Part shown: positions 36,463 to 51,176 of the stretch, piece after piece
How positions within the stretch are numbered: position 1 is the first letter of the stretch
Layout: every line of letters starts with the position of its first letter
From: Rhizomucor pusillus
Taxonomy: Eukaryota > Mucoromycota > Mucoromycetes > Mucorales > Lichtheimiaceae
Assembly: GCA_900175165.2 (NCBI GenBank)
Contig: FWWN02000239.1
Span: 1-64,000 of the forward strand
Direction: 5' to 3'
DNA: 64,000 nt
Position numbers and translations under genes: made by a program
Notes under the pieces: generated by a model
What the model saw: only the letters and a program-made list of their open reading frames with translations
Databases searched by the model: none
What the model was told of the DNA's origin: nothing

Positions 36463-38277
36463 ATGGCAATGCACTCGGAAAGCAACAACGTTAGAGCACG
36501 CCGGCTAGCAGCCCGTTCCTTCTCGGTACCTTTTGCGCATACCACTGCCACTGCTCCCAACAGTCTTCCACGCGAAGGTTACAATGAACACGAGCCCTTG
36601 CATCCGAATCAGTCTCCTCCCGGCCACCATCGACGCCAGGCATCCATGTCACCATCGCTGGCAGCAGATGATATCTGGCTTGGACCAGCAGATGATGTAG
36701 AAGCCGATGTCCTGTTTCCTCAGTACACACCTGACAAGGATAACAAGCTCGACATGGCAGCGTTTGATGAAATGGTCGAGCGCAAACACTCACTTGATAC
36801 CGGAACTTTGAAACTTTCAAAGACGACGAGCAAGCACAGCCGCAGGACGTATCCTGAAAATGAGATCAAGGTAGTACGCGTGTGGATTTTTTTGCATATT
36901 GGCAATGATCTCATGTAACCAAACAGCTTAGCGAGGACGTATACCGTTACGTTTTCTATATGCCTGACAGCAAATATGACCAGCATACGTATAAACTACA
37001 GCAATTGCTGTGTGAGGAAGGTCGAAATGCTCTGGAAGAAACATTAAAGACATCAGGTTGGTGGATTGATGTGCTGTGTCCAACCGACGAGGAAATGAAA
37101 ACGCTTAGCAAGGTAAAGAATGATGAAGCTTCAGCAATACAAAATGCAAAAAGATGTTAAGATTACAATGTTTCACACATAGACATTCCATATTCATCCT
37201 CTTACATCTGAGGATGTGCTGGCGCAGGAACCACGCGAGAAGCTAGAAATGTATCCAAATTATACGTTTATCTGTTTCCGCAGCTTTGAAATCGAGGTGC
37301 ACTCTGGAAACCTGCGACCTTTTAATTTTTACATTTTTATATTTAAGAACGGACTGCTTACGGTAAGTGAAAATCTAGCGCTGCGCTACTGCGATTATCC
37401 AGCAACGACTTATGATTCTCTAAGTTCCATTTCCGTGAATCCGAGCTACCAGCCAAGGTTCGCACTCGTGCGAATCAGATTAGAGACGTCATGATGATCA
37501 CACCTGACTGGCTGAACTATGGCTTGATGGATGCTATCACTGACGAGTTTGCGAATCCTATCTTGCAAGTGGAGTTGGAAGCCGTGTCAATTGACGAGCT
37601 ATCCATGGTTCTCAAACGATGGGAGCAGGCGGATATGGTGCGCCGCATCAGTCGCTGCCGTCGTAGATCGACGCAGCTCACTCGCTTGCTGACGTCCAAG
37701 ATGGATGTTCTCAAGAGTCTAATGAAACGCTACGAGGACTGGGCGAGCGAAGAAGGTTTCCTTGAAGGAGAAGAGCCGCTCACGGAGGATGATAAAAAGT
37801 CATTCAATGATGTATATCTCTACCTCGGAGATATTCAGGGTAAAGAGTTTTGGATTGCGTTCGAGGATACAACGGTGCTAAGCAGGCTTGATATATAGAT
37901 CATGTTGTTACTATGGTTCAAAACATTAATCATTACAACCGCCTGCTCGGCCGCGCACATACGAACTATTTGGCTCAGGTCAACGTTGAGCTCAGTCAAA
38001 CCTATAGAATGGGCAACAAGGTCATGAATCGACTGACGTTTTTGGCAACCGTGTTCCTTCCATTGACCATCGTCTGTGGTTTATTCGGCATGAACGTCAA
38101 GGTACGCTTGGTTTTACTCTGCATTTACTTTTGCAAAGAAAGGAAATTTGACGCCAGATTCGCTAGGTCCCAGGAAAGGATTACAAGGATCTCGACTATT
38201 ATTTTTGGATCGTTTTGATCATGATGCTTTACGTTGCCGTGTCAGTCTTCTTTGGTCGACGTGTCGGTCTGTTGTAG
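36463..38277 (+). CDS. CorA-family magnesium transporter (ALR1/MNR2-like)
   Basis: About seven exons give roughly 480 residues. A 130-residue cytosolic lead precedes the CorA beta-alpha domain (YKLQQLLCEEGRNALEETLK; GWWIDVLCPTDEEMKTLSK; TFHIHPLTSEDVLAQEPREK; NYTFICFRSFEIEV). The long stalk helix follows (KRWEQADMVRRISRCRRRST and onward). The first membrane segment is RLTFLATVFLPLTIVCGLFG, ending in the diagnostic GMN pore motif (FGMNVKVPG), then a second segment, WIVLIMMLYVAVSVFFGRRV. This two-segment GMN layout, with an extended N-terminus, matches fungal Alr1/Alr2 (plasma membrane) and Mnr2 (vacuole); the compartment cannot be read from the sequence. The MAMHSESN start was chosen over the upstream ATG at 36310 because the intervening residues look non-conserved. 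Confidence 0.9.
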
Positions 38278-38983
38278 ACTATAGATACCAACCTTCATTT
38301 ATACAACACAGTAAATAGTTCTGATCTGGATATATTGTTACTCTTACGGTGCACAGAGAACCTGCTATTCTCAATGCATCGCTTGCATACAGAAGATACC
38401 TTGTCTGTAAATGTGGCAATATTCGCTCATATGCTATACATGCATGGTATAAAGTGAAGTATAGGCCAGGAGCAGTTTCACTGCAACAATAACGTTCAGA
38501 TAATACGAATTGAAGAATCTCTAGTACCTTTCGGTACCATGGGTCTGTCTTACCTGACAGCATGATCATGTGAATGATAAATATCCGAATTTTTGACGGC
38601 GATGTCGCCAAATTGGCAAGCATCGTACAAGCAATACTGCATGGTGGGGCGCCGCTTCCAGCATCGACGAAGTTGAAACATTTCATCACGCTGTATTCGA
38701 ACTTTACTCTAAATTCAACGTTGTCACGGCAACGAGCGGGTTGTTGAAATTAGAGGTACCTAGTGTAGATACCAAACAAGTGCAGGAAAGCTCGCTTTAT
38801 TAATTAATAGCTTCGTAGAATGCCAATTGAATCTTTGCGAAAATATCTATTAAACTTCCATGCACCAAGTGAAAACTTTCTTTGCATTAAATAATCCCCA
38901 ACAAACATGAAACACTTCTGGTATGGAATTCAAGTCCTATAAAAATGCAGAGGCCGAGCACTCATCCTTGACAGGTTTCTTCT
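38278..38983. other. Intergenic region
   Basis: About 700 bp upstream of the small secreted protein. It is AT-rich. A minus-strand frame at 38279-38689 has no family signature and I do not call it. TATAAAAATG-like sequence lies about 45 bp upstream of the ATG at 38984. Confidence 0.5.
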
Positions 38984-39502
38984 ATGATGACCATGAAGCT
39001 ACAAGCAGCTCTCCTTGCCGCGTTTACCTTGTTCCTCTCTACTGTTTCGGCGTCGAGATACAAGGCATATGTTCGGTTCCTACCAGCACCTCGCGTCTTT
39101 CCGCCGTGGTACGTTGTCAACATTGATGTCCGCGAACATGGGCAATCGTTCCATGTTATTCTCAGAACACAAGAACCTGCTCCGTGGCTGGCTGGCTATG
39201 GGGATTCTTCCTCTGGTTTTATCGAAATCGATGATTTTTCAGCTTTCGAAGGTCAATACGGTGCAGTGATTAACGATAATGTGGACGACAATGGTGCGAA
39301 GGCTCTGCGAATTGAATGGCAACGCGATGGTCAAACTATCAAGTACGTTGGTGACAGCGTGACAGAGGTGGACATACTGGACTTGGGCGCAGACTCCACT
39401 GTACATCCATTGGACGACTATACGCCGAACGCTAGAAACAAAGTTATGCGACCCTGCCATGCGCGCCATCGTGTCACTGATAAATGGTACAGCCATTATT
39501 GA
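38984..39502 (+). CDS. Small secreted protein, orphan
   Basis: A single-exon 172-residue protein. The N-terminus is a classical signal peptide: MMTMK, a hydrophobic core (LQAALLAAFTLFLSTVSA), and a likely cut after ...VSA before SRYKAYVRF. The mature part of about 149 residues is rich in Asp, Tyr and Trp, with strands such as PPWYVVNIDVREHGQSFHV and FIEIDDFSAFEGQYGAVIN and a run AKALRIEWQRDGQTIKYVGD. It contains only one Cys (in MRPCHARHR), unusual for a small secreted fungal protein, which normally has paired cysteines. No enzyme or lectin motif is recognised. AATAAA lies about 40 bp after the stop. A secreted or cell-wall role is likely; the function is unknown. Confidence 0.75.
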   Translation: MMTMKLQAALLAAFTLFLSTVSASRYKAYVRFLPAPRVFPPWYVVNIDVREHGQSFHVILRTQEPAPWLAGYGDSSSGFIEIDDFSAFEGQYGAVINDNVDDNGAKALRIEWQRDGQTIKYVGDSVTEVDILDLGADSTVHPLDDYTPNARNKVMRPCHARHRVTDKWYSHY

Positions 39503-39632
39503 TTGAATCCAAAATCTCGTGCTGTTTGACGGACTTGTACGAAATAAAAATGTGCTATTTTGGGACGCGTCCCTATATGCTTACGTTCGAATATGTAGAC
39601 TATAATGTAAAGTTGCATCGAATATAAGGGAA

Positions 39633-39780
39633 TTATATTTGTAAGTATATTATTAAGATAACTGATAGCTAAGACGTTTCAGCAAAAGGCGATTTATCCC
39701 GATGTTATTGTATTTGTAAGCATATTATCAAGATAACGGACAGTATAAGAGGTTTCATCAAAGGCGATTGATCCCTATGT
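39633..39780. repeat. Degenerate tandem duplication, two units of about 72-76 bp
   Basis: Unit 1 (39633-39704) and unit 2 (39705-39780) align along their whole length. Shared blocks include TTTGTAAG, TATTA-CAAGATAAC or TATTAAGATAAC, GTTTCA, CAAAGGCGATT and ATCCC-ATG, with scattered substitutions and small gaps. No coding frame spans them. Confidence 0.8.
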
Positions 39781-40106
39781 CTAGTTATTAAAGAACAATT
39801 ATGTCCCGCTATGCGACGAAGGAACGACCAGCAAAGATTTTCAAGCACGGTAGAGTTAGGTATCGGGAAGCAGCCACCCACTGTATTCATTGAGCATAAC
39901 AAGCCCTCGTTATAGTCTTACACGGCAAAACTATGGCTCCTGTCATCCTTTTTTGGATTCCCGCACAGACATATACGGTCCTTTAAAGCATAATTTGAGG
40001 AAACATCAAAGTGAGAATTTCTGTAAGGATCGAAACATTCAAGCGGACGTCTATTTGACCGTTGAAGCCTTTGGACAGTGTCTGGTAACGATCCCCAGTT
40101 TCATGA

Positions 40107-40122
40107 CGGGGTAGCCTCCCCG
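40107..40122. promoter_or_regulatory. Short G/C inverted repeat upstream of the MDR oxidoreductase
   Basis: CGGGG (40107-40111) and CCCCG (40118-40122) are inverted around a 6 bp spacer, about 130 bp upstream of the oxidoreductase ATG. The CCCC core resembles a stress-response element, so this may be a bound site, but such short motifs arise by chance. Confidence 0.3.
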
Positions 40123-40253
40123 ATACAGTAAACAGTCCGACCCGGCCGAAAGAAACCCCAGCATTAATTACGCTCAGCAATATTTATTTACGCTGACGCA
40201 CTTTCTACGTCCTTCTTCTCATCTCACTCTTTTATCTATCTCTGTGACAAGCC

Positions 40254-41423
<1,170 letters not shown>

Positions 41424-41436
41424 ACCATTATCGTCA

Positions 41437-41877
41437 TTATCGCTCTTGCCGAACTACGCTCTCTATAGCTTCCTCTGTCCGTTTGCCGTAATATTCGTTC
41501 TGCAAAAGTCTTTCCAGAATTTGTTGCTTTAGATCTTGAAATAAACCCGCTCTAGAAATATACGTCTTTGACATTTGCAAAAGGAAAAGTGTGTGGTTCT
41601 TTTCCTTACCTTTCGAGTTCGTTCATGATAGTAGCCTGAAATGCTGCACTGCTCTTGGTTGACAATGAAGGATCGCGTTCGAGAGCTTGATTGGCGTATT
41701 CGTTAACTCGTTCAATGAATGCTTTTCCCAGTTGCTGCGGCGGAATCAATGTTACTACACCTTCTTCACTACAAATTTACAACTTACGTCGTTGAGAACG
41801 TCGTTGTAAAGCTGCTTACGCAGCTCATCAAAAGTGCCCTTGCGTTTAATTTGGAACACAATGTCGTCCACATCCAT
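41437..41877 (-). CDS. SHG1: BOD1/SHG1-domain protein (COMPASS subunit)
   Basis: Three exons give about 110 residues: MDVDDIVFQIKRKGTFDELR, KQLYNDVLNDQLGKAFIERV, NEYANQALERDPSLSTKSSA, ending FQATIMNELE, then a tail (GLFQDLKQQILERLLQNEYY and onward). The pattern hydrophobic-x-x-KRKGxFDxLRKQL followed by E-R-DPSL is the SHG1/BOD1 domain, found in a subunit of the Set1 COMPASS histone H3K4 methyltransferase and in the kinetochore regulator BOD1. It is small and helical, with no other domain. It lies tail to tail with the oxidoreductase and head to head with the PPR gene, 144 bp apart. Confidence 0.8.
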
Positions 41878-42021
41878 TGTTCTTGTTGGTATTGGGGAGC
41901 AAAACGCTGGTTTCAATTCGTTGTCATCCTCCGACAGTATTTCTGATTTTCCCAGCTTGTGTTTTTCGGGTTCCTCCTTGCCCTCCGTTGCCAGCTGCCG
42001 CCTGTCAAAAAAAGTTTACTC

Positions 42022-43843
42022 ATGGAAAGGGCACTGCGATCTGTGTGCGCCAGTTGCACTCGGAAGTTGCTACTACAACAAAAGAGACAACAACAGTTGA
42101 TACTTGCTACTGCTACGCGGAGAAACATTCCACTGCGAATTTCACACCATCGCCCGTATTCTTCAATCAAAGCAGCGCAGCAGCCGGAAAAGATCCAAGA
42201 GATCAACGAGAATTCAGAACTTTCAGCTGAAGGAACGCTCGATAAAGCCAACAAAGAACTGGAGAAAATCCTTACAGACGCGGCAGTCTACGAAGTGCAT
42301 CCAGAACGCACACTGCAAAAGGTGCTTCGTATTATTCAGGAACTTCGCGATCGCAATATACCTTTCAACCTGGAAACATATGAACGTTTGCAAAGTGCTT
42401 ATGCAAAGCGAGGAATGCTATCGGAAATGATGCCTTTGTTGCAGGAAATGGCAGCCAACGACGTAGAACCAAGCACCCGGATATTTCACAATGCACTGCA
42501 GGTAACGACGGATGCGCAGTTGAGACAAAAAAAGAGAGCAAATTTGTATCTAAGAAAATCATACATAGCTCGCTGCGTGGATGAGCAATCCTACAGTGCA
42601 AGTTCGGATCCTAGCCGAGATGGGGTGGTGGGGTGCAGAAATGACAAGGACAACGTACGAAAACTTGCTACGATGTGCGCGTAACAACGGTGAACTTGAA
42701 CGCATGCTGGAGATTCTCAAAGAAATGGTGAAACGCGGGCTGAAACCGACGCTGGAAAGCTACGACGGAGCCATCGACCTTGCGCTGCATTACCATGAAC
42801 CTGAGACAGCGATGGAATTGTTAATAGAAGCAATGAATTTGCGCGAGTTCAGGACACGGCATAGATCCATGACACTTAAAGTACTCCGAGGCGCTGCTAT
42901 GGACAGCTGTGTAAGTTCTGCAGATAAGGGCTTTGCGCAGATACACTTGCTAACAACTTTCAAAAAGCATTCGATCGTAAAGAAAGTATGGCAGATGGCG
43001 GTCGAGGAAAAGCAATTCGATCCCGATGAGGGCCTGTGCACACTTGTTCTCCACGTTGCTGGTCGATATGGAGACCCTGATCTCGGCAACAAGGCGATCA
43101 TCAAGATTAACCAAATGGGATTTCCATGGAGATCTATATATTTTCCTCCATTGATACAAGCATATTCATCGAAGAGTGATTGGAAGAGTTCATTCAGACT
43201 GCTCCATCTTATGCGTACAGTTGGCATTCCACCTACCAAGGAAACTGCAATGCCAATTGCGAAAGCTTTGGGACGCGACATACCTGCGATTCGAAAGGCA
43301 CTTCTGACATTACACGATCTCGCCAAAGAGAACGAGTTGGATGTAGTAGCGGTAAATGTGGTGATCCACTCTTTTGCATACAATGGTCTCTACGACCAAT
43401 GCATGTCAACGTATTACTTGGCACCGTCTTGGGGTGTCGATGTCAACATCGAAACAGTGGACGCGCTTTTAGATGCTTGCATACACAATCAGGAGGTTGA
43501 GAACGGTGTCAGCATTTATGAACGGCACACCAAAGATGGTCTCCAGCCGACAGCTTCCACTCTGAGCAAGATGGTCGTCCTGATATGTACACAAGAAGAT
43601 TACGAAGAAGCTTTCAAGTATCTGGAACTCATGAAGCAAAACGGATTGAAACCTCTGCGAGGTGCATACTATCGTTTGGTCAAAAAGCTCGCCAAAGCAA
43701 ATGATCCACGGTTACCATGGTTGCTCGATGAAATGCAATCTTGCCAGTACGAGATGCCGACGCACATACAAGCGTACATCGACCAGCACTGTAGCAATGC
43801 GGCGGAAGAAAAGGATGCAGACGCTGTGGATCACAATATGTAG
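42022..43843 (+). CDS. Mitochondrial pentatricopeptide-repeat (PPR) protein
   Basis: About three exons give roughly 590 residues. The N-terminus is an arginine-rich mitochondrial presequence (MERALRSVCASCTRKLLLQQ, then TATRRNIPL and HHRPYSSI with the RxYSS cleavage pattern). The body is helical pairs of about 35 residues: YERLQSAYAKRGMLSEMMPL, TYENLLRCARNNGELERMLE, LKEMVKRGLKPTLESYDGAI, VNVVIHSFAYNGLYDQCMST and VVLICTQEDYEEAFKYLELM with KQNGLKPLRGAYYRLVKKLA. The recurrent G-(L/V)-x-P-(S/T) between helices is the PPR hallmark. PPR proteins bind single-stranded RNA and govern processing, stability or translation of organellar transcripts. The ATG at 42022 was chosen because it directly starts the presequence; the frame upstream lacks an ATG. 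The specific mitochondrial target is unknown. Confidence 0.85.
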
Positions 43844-43962
43844 ATAAATATATCCGAATGATATTCCCAATGTTGTATAAATTGTTGTACAAAACAAGAG
43901 AGACAAGATGGTTGTTGTTGTTGTTGTTGATATAATACAATATATAGTGTTTTGTGGCGTGT

Positions 43963-44412
43963 CTATGATGAGAGCTGCTTCCAGTTGTACTTTAATCCAC
44001 CTCTAATCTCAACAGGCTTGCCATCGTACAAAGTACGTCCGTTTCGGACATGGACACCCCATGCTTTTCCGTGCTTCAAGTTGTTACCCTGTTCCCTAGT
44101 CAGTACCTGAATACTGCTTTTTTCTGGACATGTACAGAGCAAAAAATACATACCGGCTTGAATCGTACTTTGGTAATTTCGTAAAAGCTGTCCTTCAAGG
44201 CAGGAGTGTTGAGGATCTTGCTGGAAGCCTGCAGAATAGAGTTCGTCAGAGATCCACGTTCTTTATTCCTTTTGTGTATCCACCATTACCACGCGGGTGC
44301 CAACGCCGTTGCCGGGCAGAACGCTCAGCAACTCATAGAGATTCTTGCCCTTCGTGGAAAATATGGAGGGTTTGCTGGGAAGCTCGGACAAGATTTGACG
44401 TGCAACGTTCAT
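43963..44412 (-). CDS. MRPS34: Mitochondrial small ribosomal subunit protein mS34
   Basis: Three exons give about 115 residues: MNVARQILSELPSKPSIFST, then GKNLYELLSVLPGNGVGTRV, then ASSKILNTPALKDSFYEITK with VRFKP, and the last exon HGKAWGVHVRNGRTLYDGKP ending LKYNWKQLSS. The core features of mS34 are present: (K/R)NL(Y/F)E(L/I)L, GxGxRV, a Y-x-I-T-K/R-V strand and the near-invariant HGKAWG. The protein is at the small end of the family. It sits in the mitoribosome foot and would be imported; the N-terminal helix is basic enough to serve as targeting. It converges on the PPR gene, another mitochondrial gene-expression protein, 119 bp stop to stop. Confidence 0.75.
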
Positions 44413-45082
44413 TGTCTGTGTGTGTATGTGCGGCAGAACTCCAAGGGAAAAATTGAATCGGCAAAAGCGATTCTGGAGGAGGAGGAGCGATTTGACAAGT
44501 CACACAGCAGCGTCGGATCCATACCTGAGATTTGTCACATGTTGTTATCCCAGCGGCATACTGAACGATTCATGTTTATGCATTTCAGGTAAATCTAAAG
44601 TTTTGCATTCTGATACAAAATATCTCGATTTTTTTTTAAAAATCAATGGTCTATGTATATCATTTACTCCAGGAATTCCGAGATAATCTCATGAATTTTC
44701 TGGTTATTCTGTGGTAGTTTGAAACCAATGAATACATCCTAAGACAAAAGCGAAGTTATTTTTGGTGAAATGGCGTGGAGCAGATAGGAATGAAGGCAAG
44801 AGCAGAAAAGCCGGCAGCGATCTGCAATTTACTGAAATAATGTGGAGACTGATCTGTAAAAATTATCATGTACCACAGCAGCAAGCAGCGGCGAATGCAT
44901 AACCTCCTTTCGTTCTGCTTAATATTATGAAGGAATAACAATAGATAGAAAGATTTTCACATCATAGTACACTAAGTTATATTTGTGAATCGTTTCATTC
45001 AAATGGCTAAGCTAAAGATAACTAATTCACACAGACGAGTGACAATGAAGTCTCACCGTGTATAAGGAGAAGTGCGTCCATT
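44413..45082. other. Intergenic region
   Basis: About 670 bp between the mS34 start and the histone H3 stop, both minus strand. No credible coding frame, RNA gene or repeat is visible. Confidence 0.5.
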
Positions 45083-47836
<2,754 letters not shown>

Positions 47837-48710
47837 ACGAAAAAGGAAAGAGAGCAAGATTATTGTTTCGAAATCTGATGATGGTGGTTTGGATAAAAGG
47901 AAAACTCTCTTTCCATAGCCTAGGTTCCATACGCTTGCTTGTGTAGATGGTGTGTGCCAGATCAAAGTGCAAATAGTAATAGATCTGGACACACCGACGG
48001 AGTAGGAACATGGAATGAATCTGAACGTCGGATTTATCACTTTGGTTGCATTGGAGAAACAAAAAATGCTATTCTATACAAAGCTTTGGATAGTTTACGA
48101 CATACTTTCGGTAGATGTGGACAATGGTATCATTATGAAAACAGCATAGGTACCATCGTGATCCAAGTAAGGAAAGAAGGCATGCATGTGCTTTGACAAA
48201 AATGGATCTGTACGTTGCATGCAAGATCCCTCGCATTCGTACCCGCCGAGCGCGTGTGTGTGTGTGGTCTGTGAGTAAACGAGAAATGGCCGCACATCTG
48301 TGCAAGTCCGCACAGAATTCCTCGATATCGATGGACACTACTACACACACAGCATTTTCAGGCACACATTTAATAATGATAATACATGCAACTATTCCGT
48401 ATACTGGTTTTAGATCTGCCAAGGCCGATTATGTGTGGTCTAGTACGGATTCGAAAATTTTAATCTTTGTGGTGACTGGATGATCGAAATAACGGGTCCT
48501 TTTTTTTTTCGTTTGACGGGCGGGACATCAAGATGTGTCCAAAAATACAGGCAGTTGGTAGTAATCGTCGGCTTTTTCCCCCCGCTCAGTTTCCACTCCC
48601 CCCTATTCCTTCTTTTAACATCTTGATAGTTCTAGGCTTCCACCAACTTGTCCTTCTTTTCCTCTCATTTTTGTTCTGATTTTTACCCTTCGCCTTCCTC
48701 TTCATTCGCC
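47837..48710. other. Intergenic region and pyrimidine-rich leader
   Basis: About 870 bp upstream of the pepsin-fold protein. Short frames exist on both strands but none is convincing. The last 60-100 bp before the ATG are strongly CT-rich, typical of highly expressed fungal genes. Confidence 0.5.
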
Positions 48711-50562
48711 ATGCGTCTATCACTCTTCTTGATCGCATCAGCAGCCTTCGCTGCCTCGTCAGCCGTTGCAGCTGAACCTATCAAGGTGCCATTATTCCGT
48801 CGACACAGCGACAGCGACGGTGTCGTTCACGCAGATGCTGAGAAATTGGAAAACGGAGTTGTGAGTATACATATTTCACACATGAGGATCGATGCAACAG
48901 ATTTTATTAAAGCCATTGTATTTGCTACATAGCTCGGCGGCAAGGTGCATATTGGCACACCACCTCAAGAATTTACCTTTGCATTTGATACCAGTAAGTG
49001 CAATTCATTAAATTCAAGGACAGTAGGTAGTAATTGATCAAATGTAACAGGCACTGGCTACTCTTGGGTTCGCGGCTCTAGAGTAAGCCAATTACAAAGA
49101 ATAGGATATGCCGAGAATTGATTTTATTTACTAACCAACAACAACTTCACAGTGTAAGAGCGAGAATTGCCTGGATCGTTGCACATACTATGCCCGCCGC
49201 TCCAAGACCGCCGTATCAACCGGCAAAGTATTCAAAGTCAAATACGGCAATTCCTGCGTGGATACCAAAATTTATCAGGACACGTTTGAGTTTGGCGGCT
49301 TGACAGTGACGGACATGCCATTTGGCGGTGCATATCGCATGAGTGGATTCGATCATGGCTTTGGTAAATAATTTTTACATGATCTCTGTTGCTCGATTTG
49401 GCAGTTTCCATCTAAGACTCGACATGTGTGACAGACGGATATCTTGGTCTTGGCCGCAGTGTCAATTTTAACAAATCCAGCGCGTACACCAGTTCCGCTC
49501 GCACCTGCAAGTACAACAACGATCGGTCTTGGCACCATAACGTGAATGGCTTACCCATTGTTTATTATTTATAGCTCTGCAACGTCGCGATGATTTGCCA
49601 GCATCTGCTTTCGTCACCAATGCCTATCAGCAAGGCTCTGGTGTTGAAAGCGCACAGTTTGGAATTTACACGACAACTACCAGTAGCGGTTTCGATAGCT
49701 CTGGATCAACAACAGTGACTACCACCGCTGTCACCAACTCTACTGCCACTGCCACTGCAACCGATGCAACTACTGCTTCGTCTACTACCACCAGCACTGC
49801 TGCTGAAGCAACATCGAGCGAGGTCACTTCAGGCGGTTTCGGTTTCGTGAAACGTACCAACAGCAATGACGAGCCTGCAGGTTACCTTGTCATTGGTAAA
49901 TGAAGTTGAAGCGCTGCAGAGTTACACAACATAAATGTGGACTTACACTTTGTTGTATAGGTGGTGTGGATACCAGCGTCATTGATGGCGACATTTATTA
50001 CTTTGACTTGGCAGACAATGATGACAGCGAATCCGAAAGCTGGGATGTCCCTATCACCAAGATCAAGTTCGGCAACGAACTCGATATCGAGCAGCGTCCC
50101 AAGGCAGTCGCTTCCTTTACCACCTCCGAATACTACATTGCAATGCCTGCTGACCAAGGTGATAAGTTATACGCTAGTTTCCGTGATAAGTTACAGTTAG
50201 ACTTACCGCCTCTTTTTTCTGCAGCCGATATTTATCACGAATACTTCGGCGGAAAGTATCTCCAGAGCACAGGCACGTACAAGGTAAAGTGCTCTCAAAT
50301 CAAGCACCTGCCTCCTCTCAAGCTTGAGCTTGGTGACTACATTGTCGAAATCCCTGCAAAGTACTGGACACGTGTCATTGATGCTGACCACGACTGCTGC
50401 GCTACTCGCATCCGTCGTGGAGAGTCTTACCGTGACTGGGTGCTTGGCACCACTTTCACTAACCTCTTTTACACTACCTTTGACCCTGTCAACGAGCAAG
50501 TCGGAATTGCGCTTGTCAAGGGCCAGCAGAACAGTGGTATCAAGATCCACAACAAGGATTAA
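48711..50562 (+). CDS. Secreted pepsin-family (A1) protein lacking the second catalytic Asp
   Basis: Eight exons give roughly 450 residues. A signal peptide (MRLSLFLIASAAFAASSAVA) and short propeptide (LFRRHSDSDG) precede the fold: LGGKVHIGTPPQEFTFAFDT, then STGYSWVRGSR (first active-site loop, DTST instead of DTGS), YGNSCVDTKIYQDTFEFGGL (flap with its Tyr), GYLGLGRSVNFNKSS, then a Ser/Thr-rich insert of about 60 residues, GGVDTSVIDGDIYYFDLADN, and the second loop AVASFTTSEYYIAMPAD. There the usual DTGTS Asp is replaced by Ser. The closing WVLGTTFTNLFYTTFDPVNE is normal. The cysteine pairs at CKSENC and in DCCATRI remain. With one of two catalytic aspartates missing it is probably proteolytically inactive. 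An intron at about 49506 appears to be GC-AG. The frame is intact, so it is a functional pseudo-enzyme rather than a pseudogene. Confidence 0.85.
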
Positions 50563-51061
50563 TGATTCAAAAGTCGCTTAAAAGCTGACTTCCTTTTTTT
50601 CTCTTTCTCATTTCTCCTTTCCTTTACGATGCCTGTTGTGTAAGCCTTGGCAAATTCTAACATTCCCTTCTCTTTCTTTTCTCTGCCTCTCAGATCACGG
50701 TATTTATGACTAACAGAAGAAACAGTGTATGAGTGCCCCAGCAAACTGTTGTACCTTAAGACACAAATAAACTTATATCCCTTCCATTTCCCAAATGGTT
50801 CCTGTTTCGTGACGAAGAAAAGGTATTTTATTACACTGATTTGTTGATATGGCAGGAATTAAGAGGTCAAGTGCATCCAGTCCGAACTTCCCTATCCTGT
50901 TAATACGATGTAACGGCGAGGCTCTGGAGATGATCGTGAAATACCGATGTTTTGGAAGCACTAGGGTGCTTTGATCTCTACGGCTGAGCAGCAATACGGC
51001 TTTCCTGGATTGGGTGTTATATAAGTGAACACTGGAAAGAATTCTGCATAAGGGGTACGGG

Positions 51062-51111
51062 CACCGCGCCGAATTTTGACTCTACCGGAATGGAGCGGAC
51101 ACTGCGCCGAA
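51062..51111. promoter_or_regulatory. Direct repeat CAC(C/T)GCGCCGAA upstream of the P450
   Basis: CACCGCGCCGAA at 51062-51073 recurs with one mismatch as CACTGCGCCGAA at 51100-51111, 38 bp apart start to start. They lie 60-110 bp upstream of the TATA box of the P450 gene, a placement typical of an activator or repressor site. Confidence 0.45.
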
Positions 51112-51168
51112 CGAAAACCCTCCCCCAGTTTCCATATTTAGTATCTGCATGACCTCCACGTTTGTGCG

Positions 51169-51176
51169 TATAAAAG
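51169..51176 (+). promoter_or_regulatory. TATA box of the P450 gene
   Basis: TATAAAAG lies 44 bp before the ATG at 51220, in the expected direction and with a short leader. Confidence 0.6.

Noticed and set aside
42790..43383. 197-codon minus-strand open frame
   Set aside because: Antisense to the PPR repeats, with no domain of its own.
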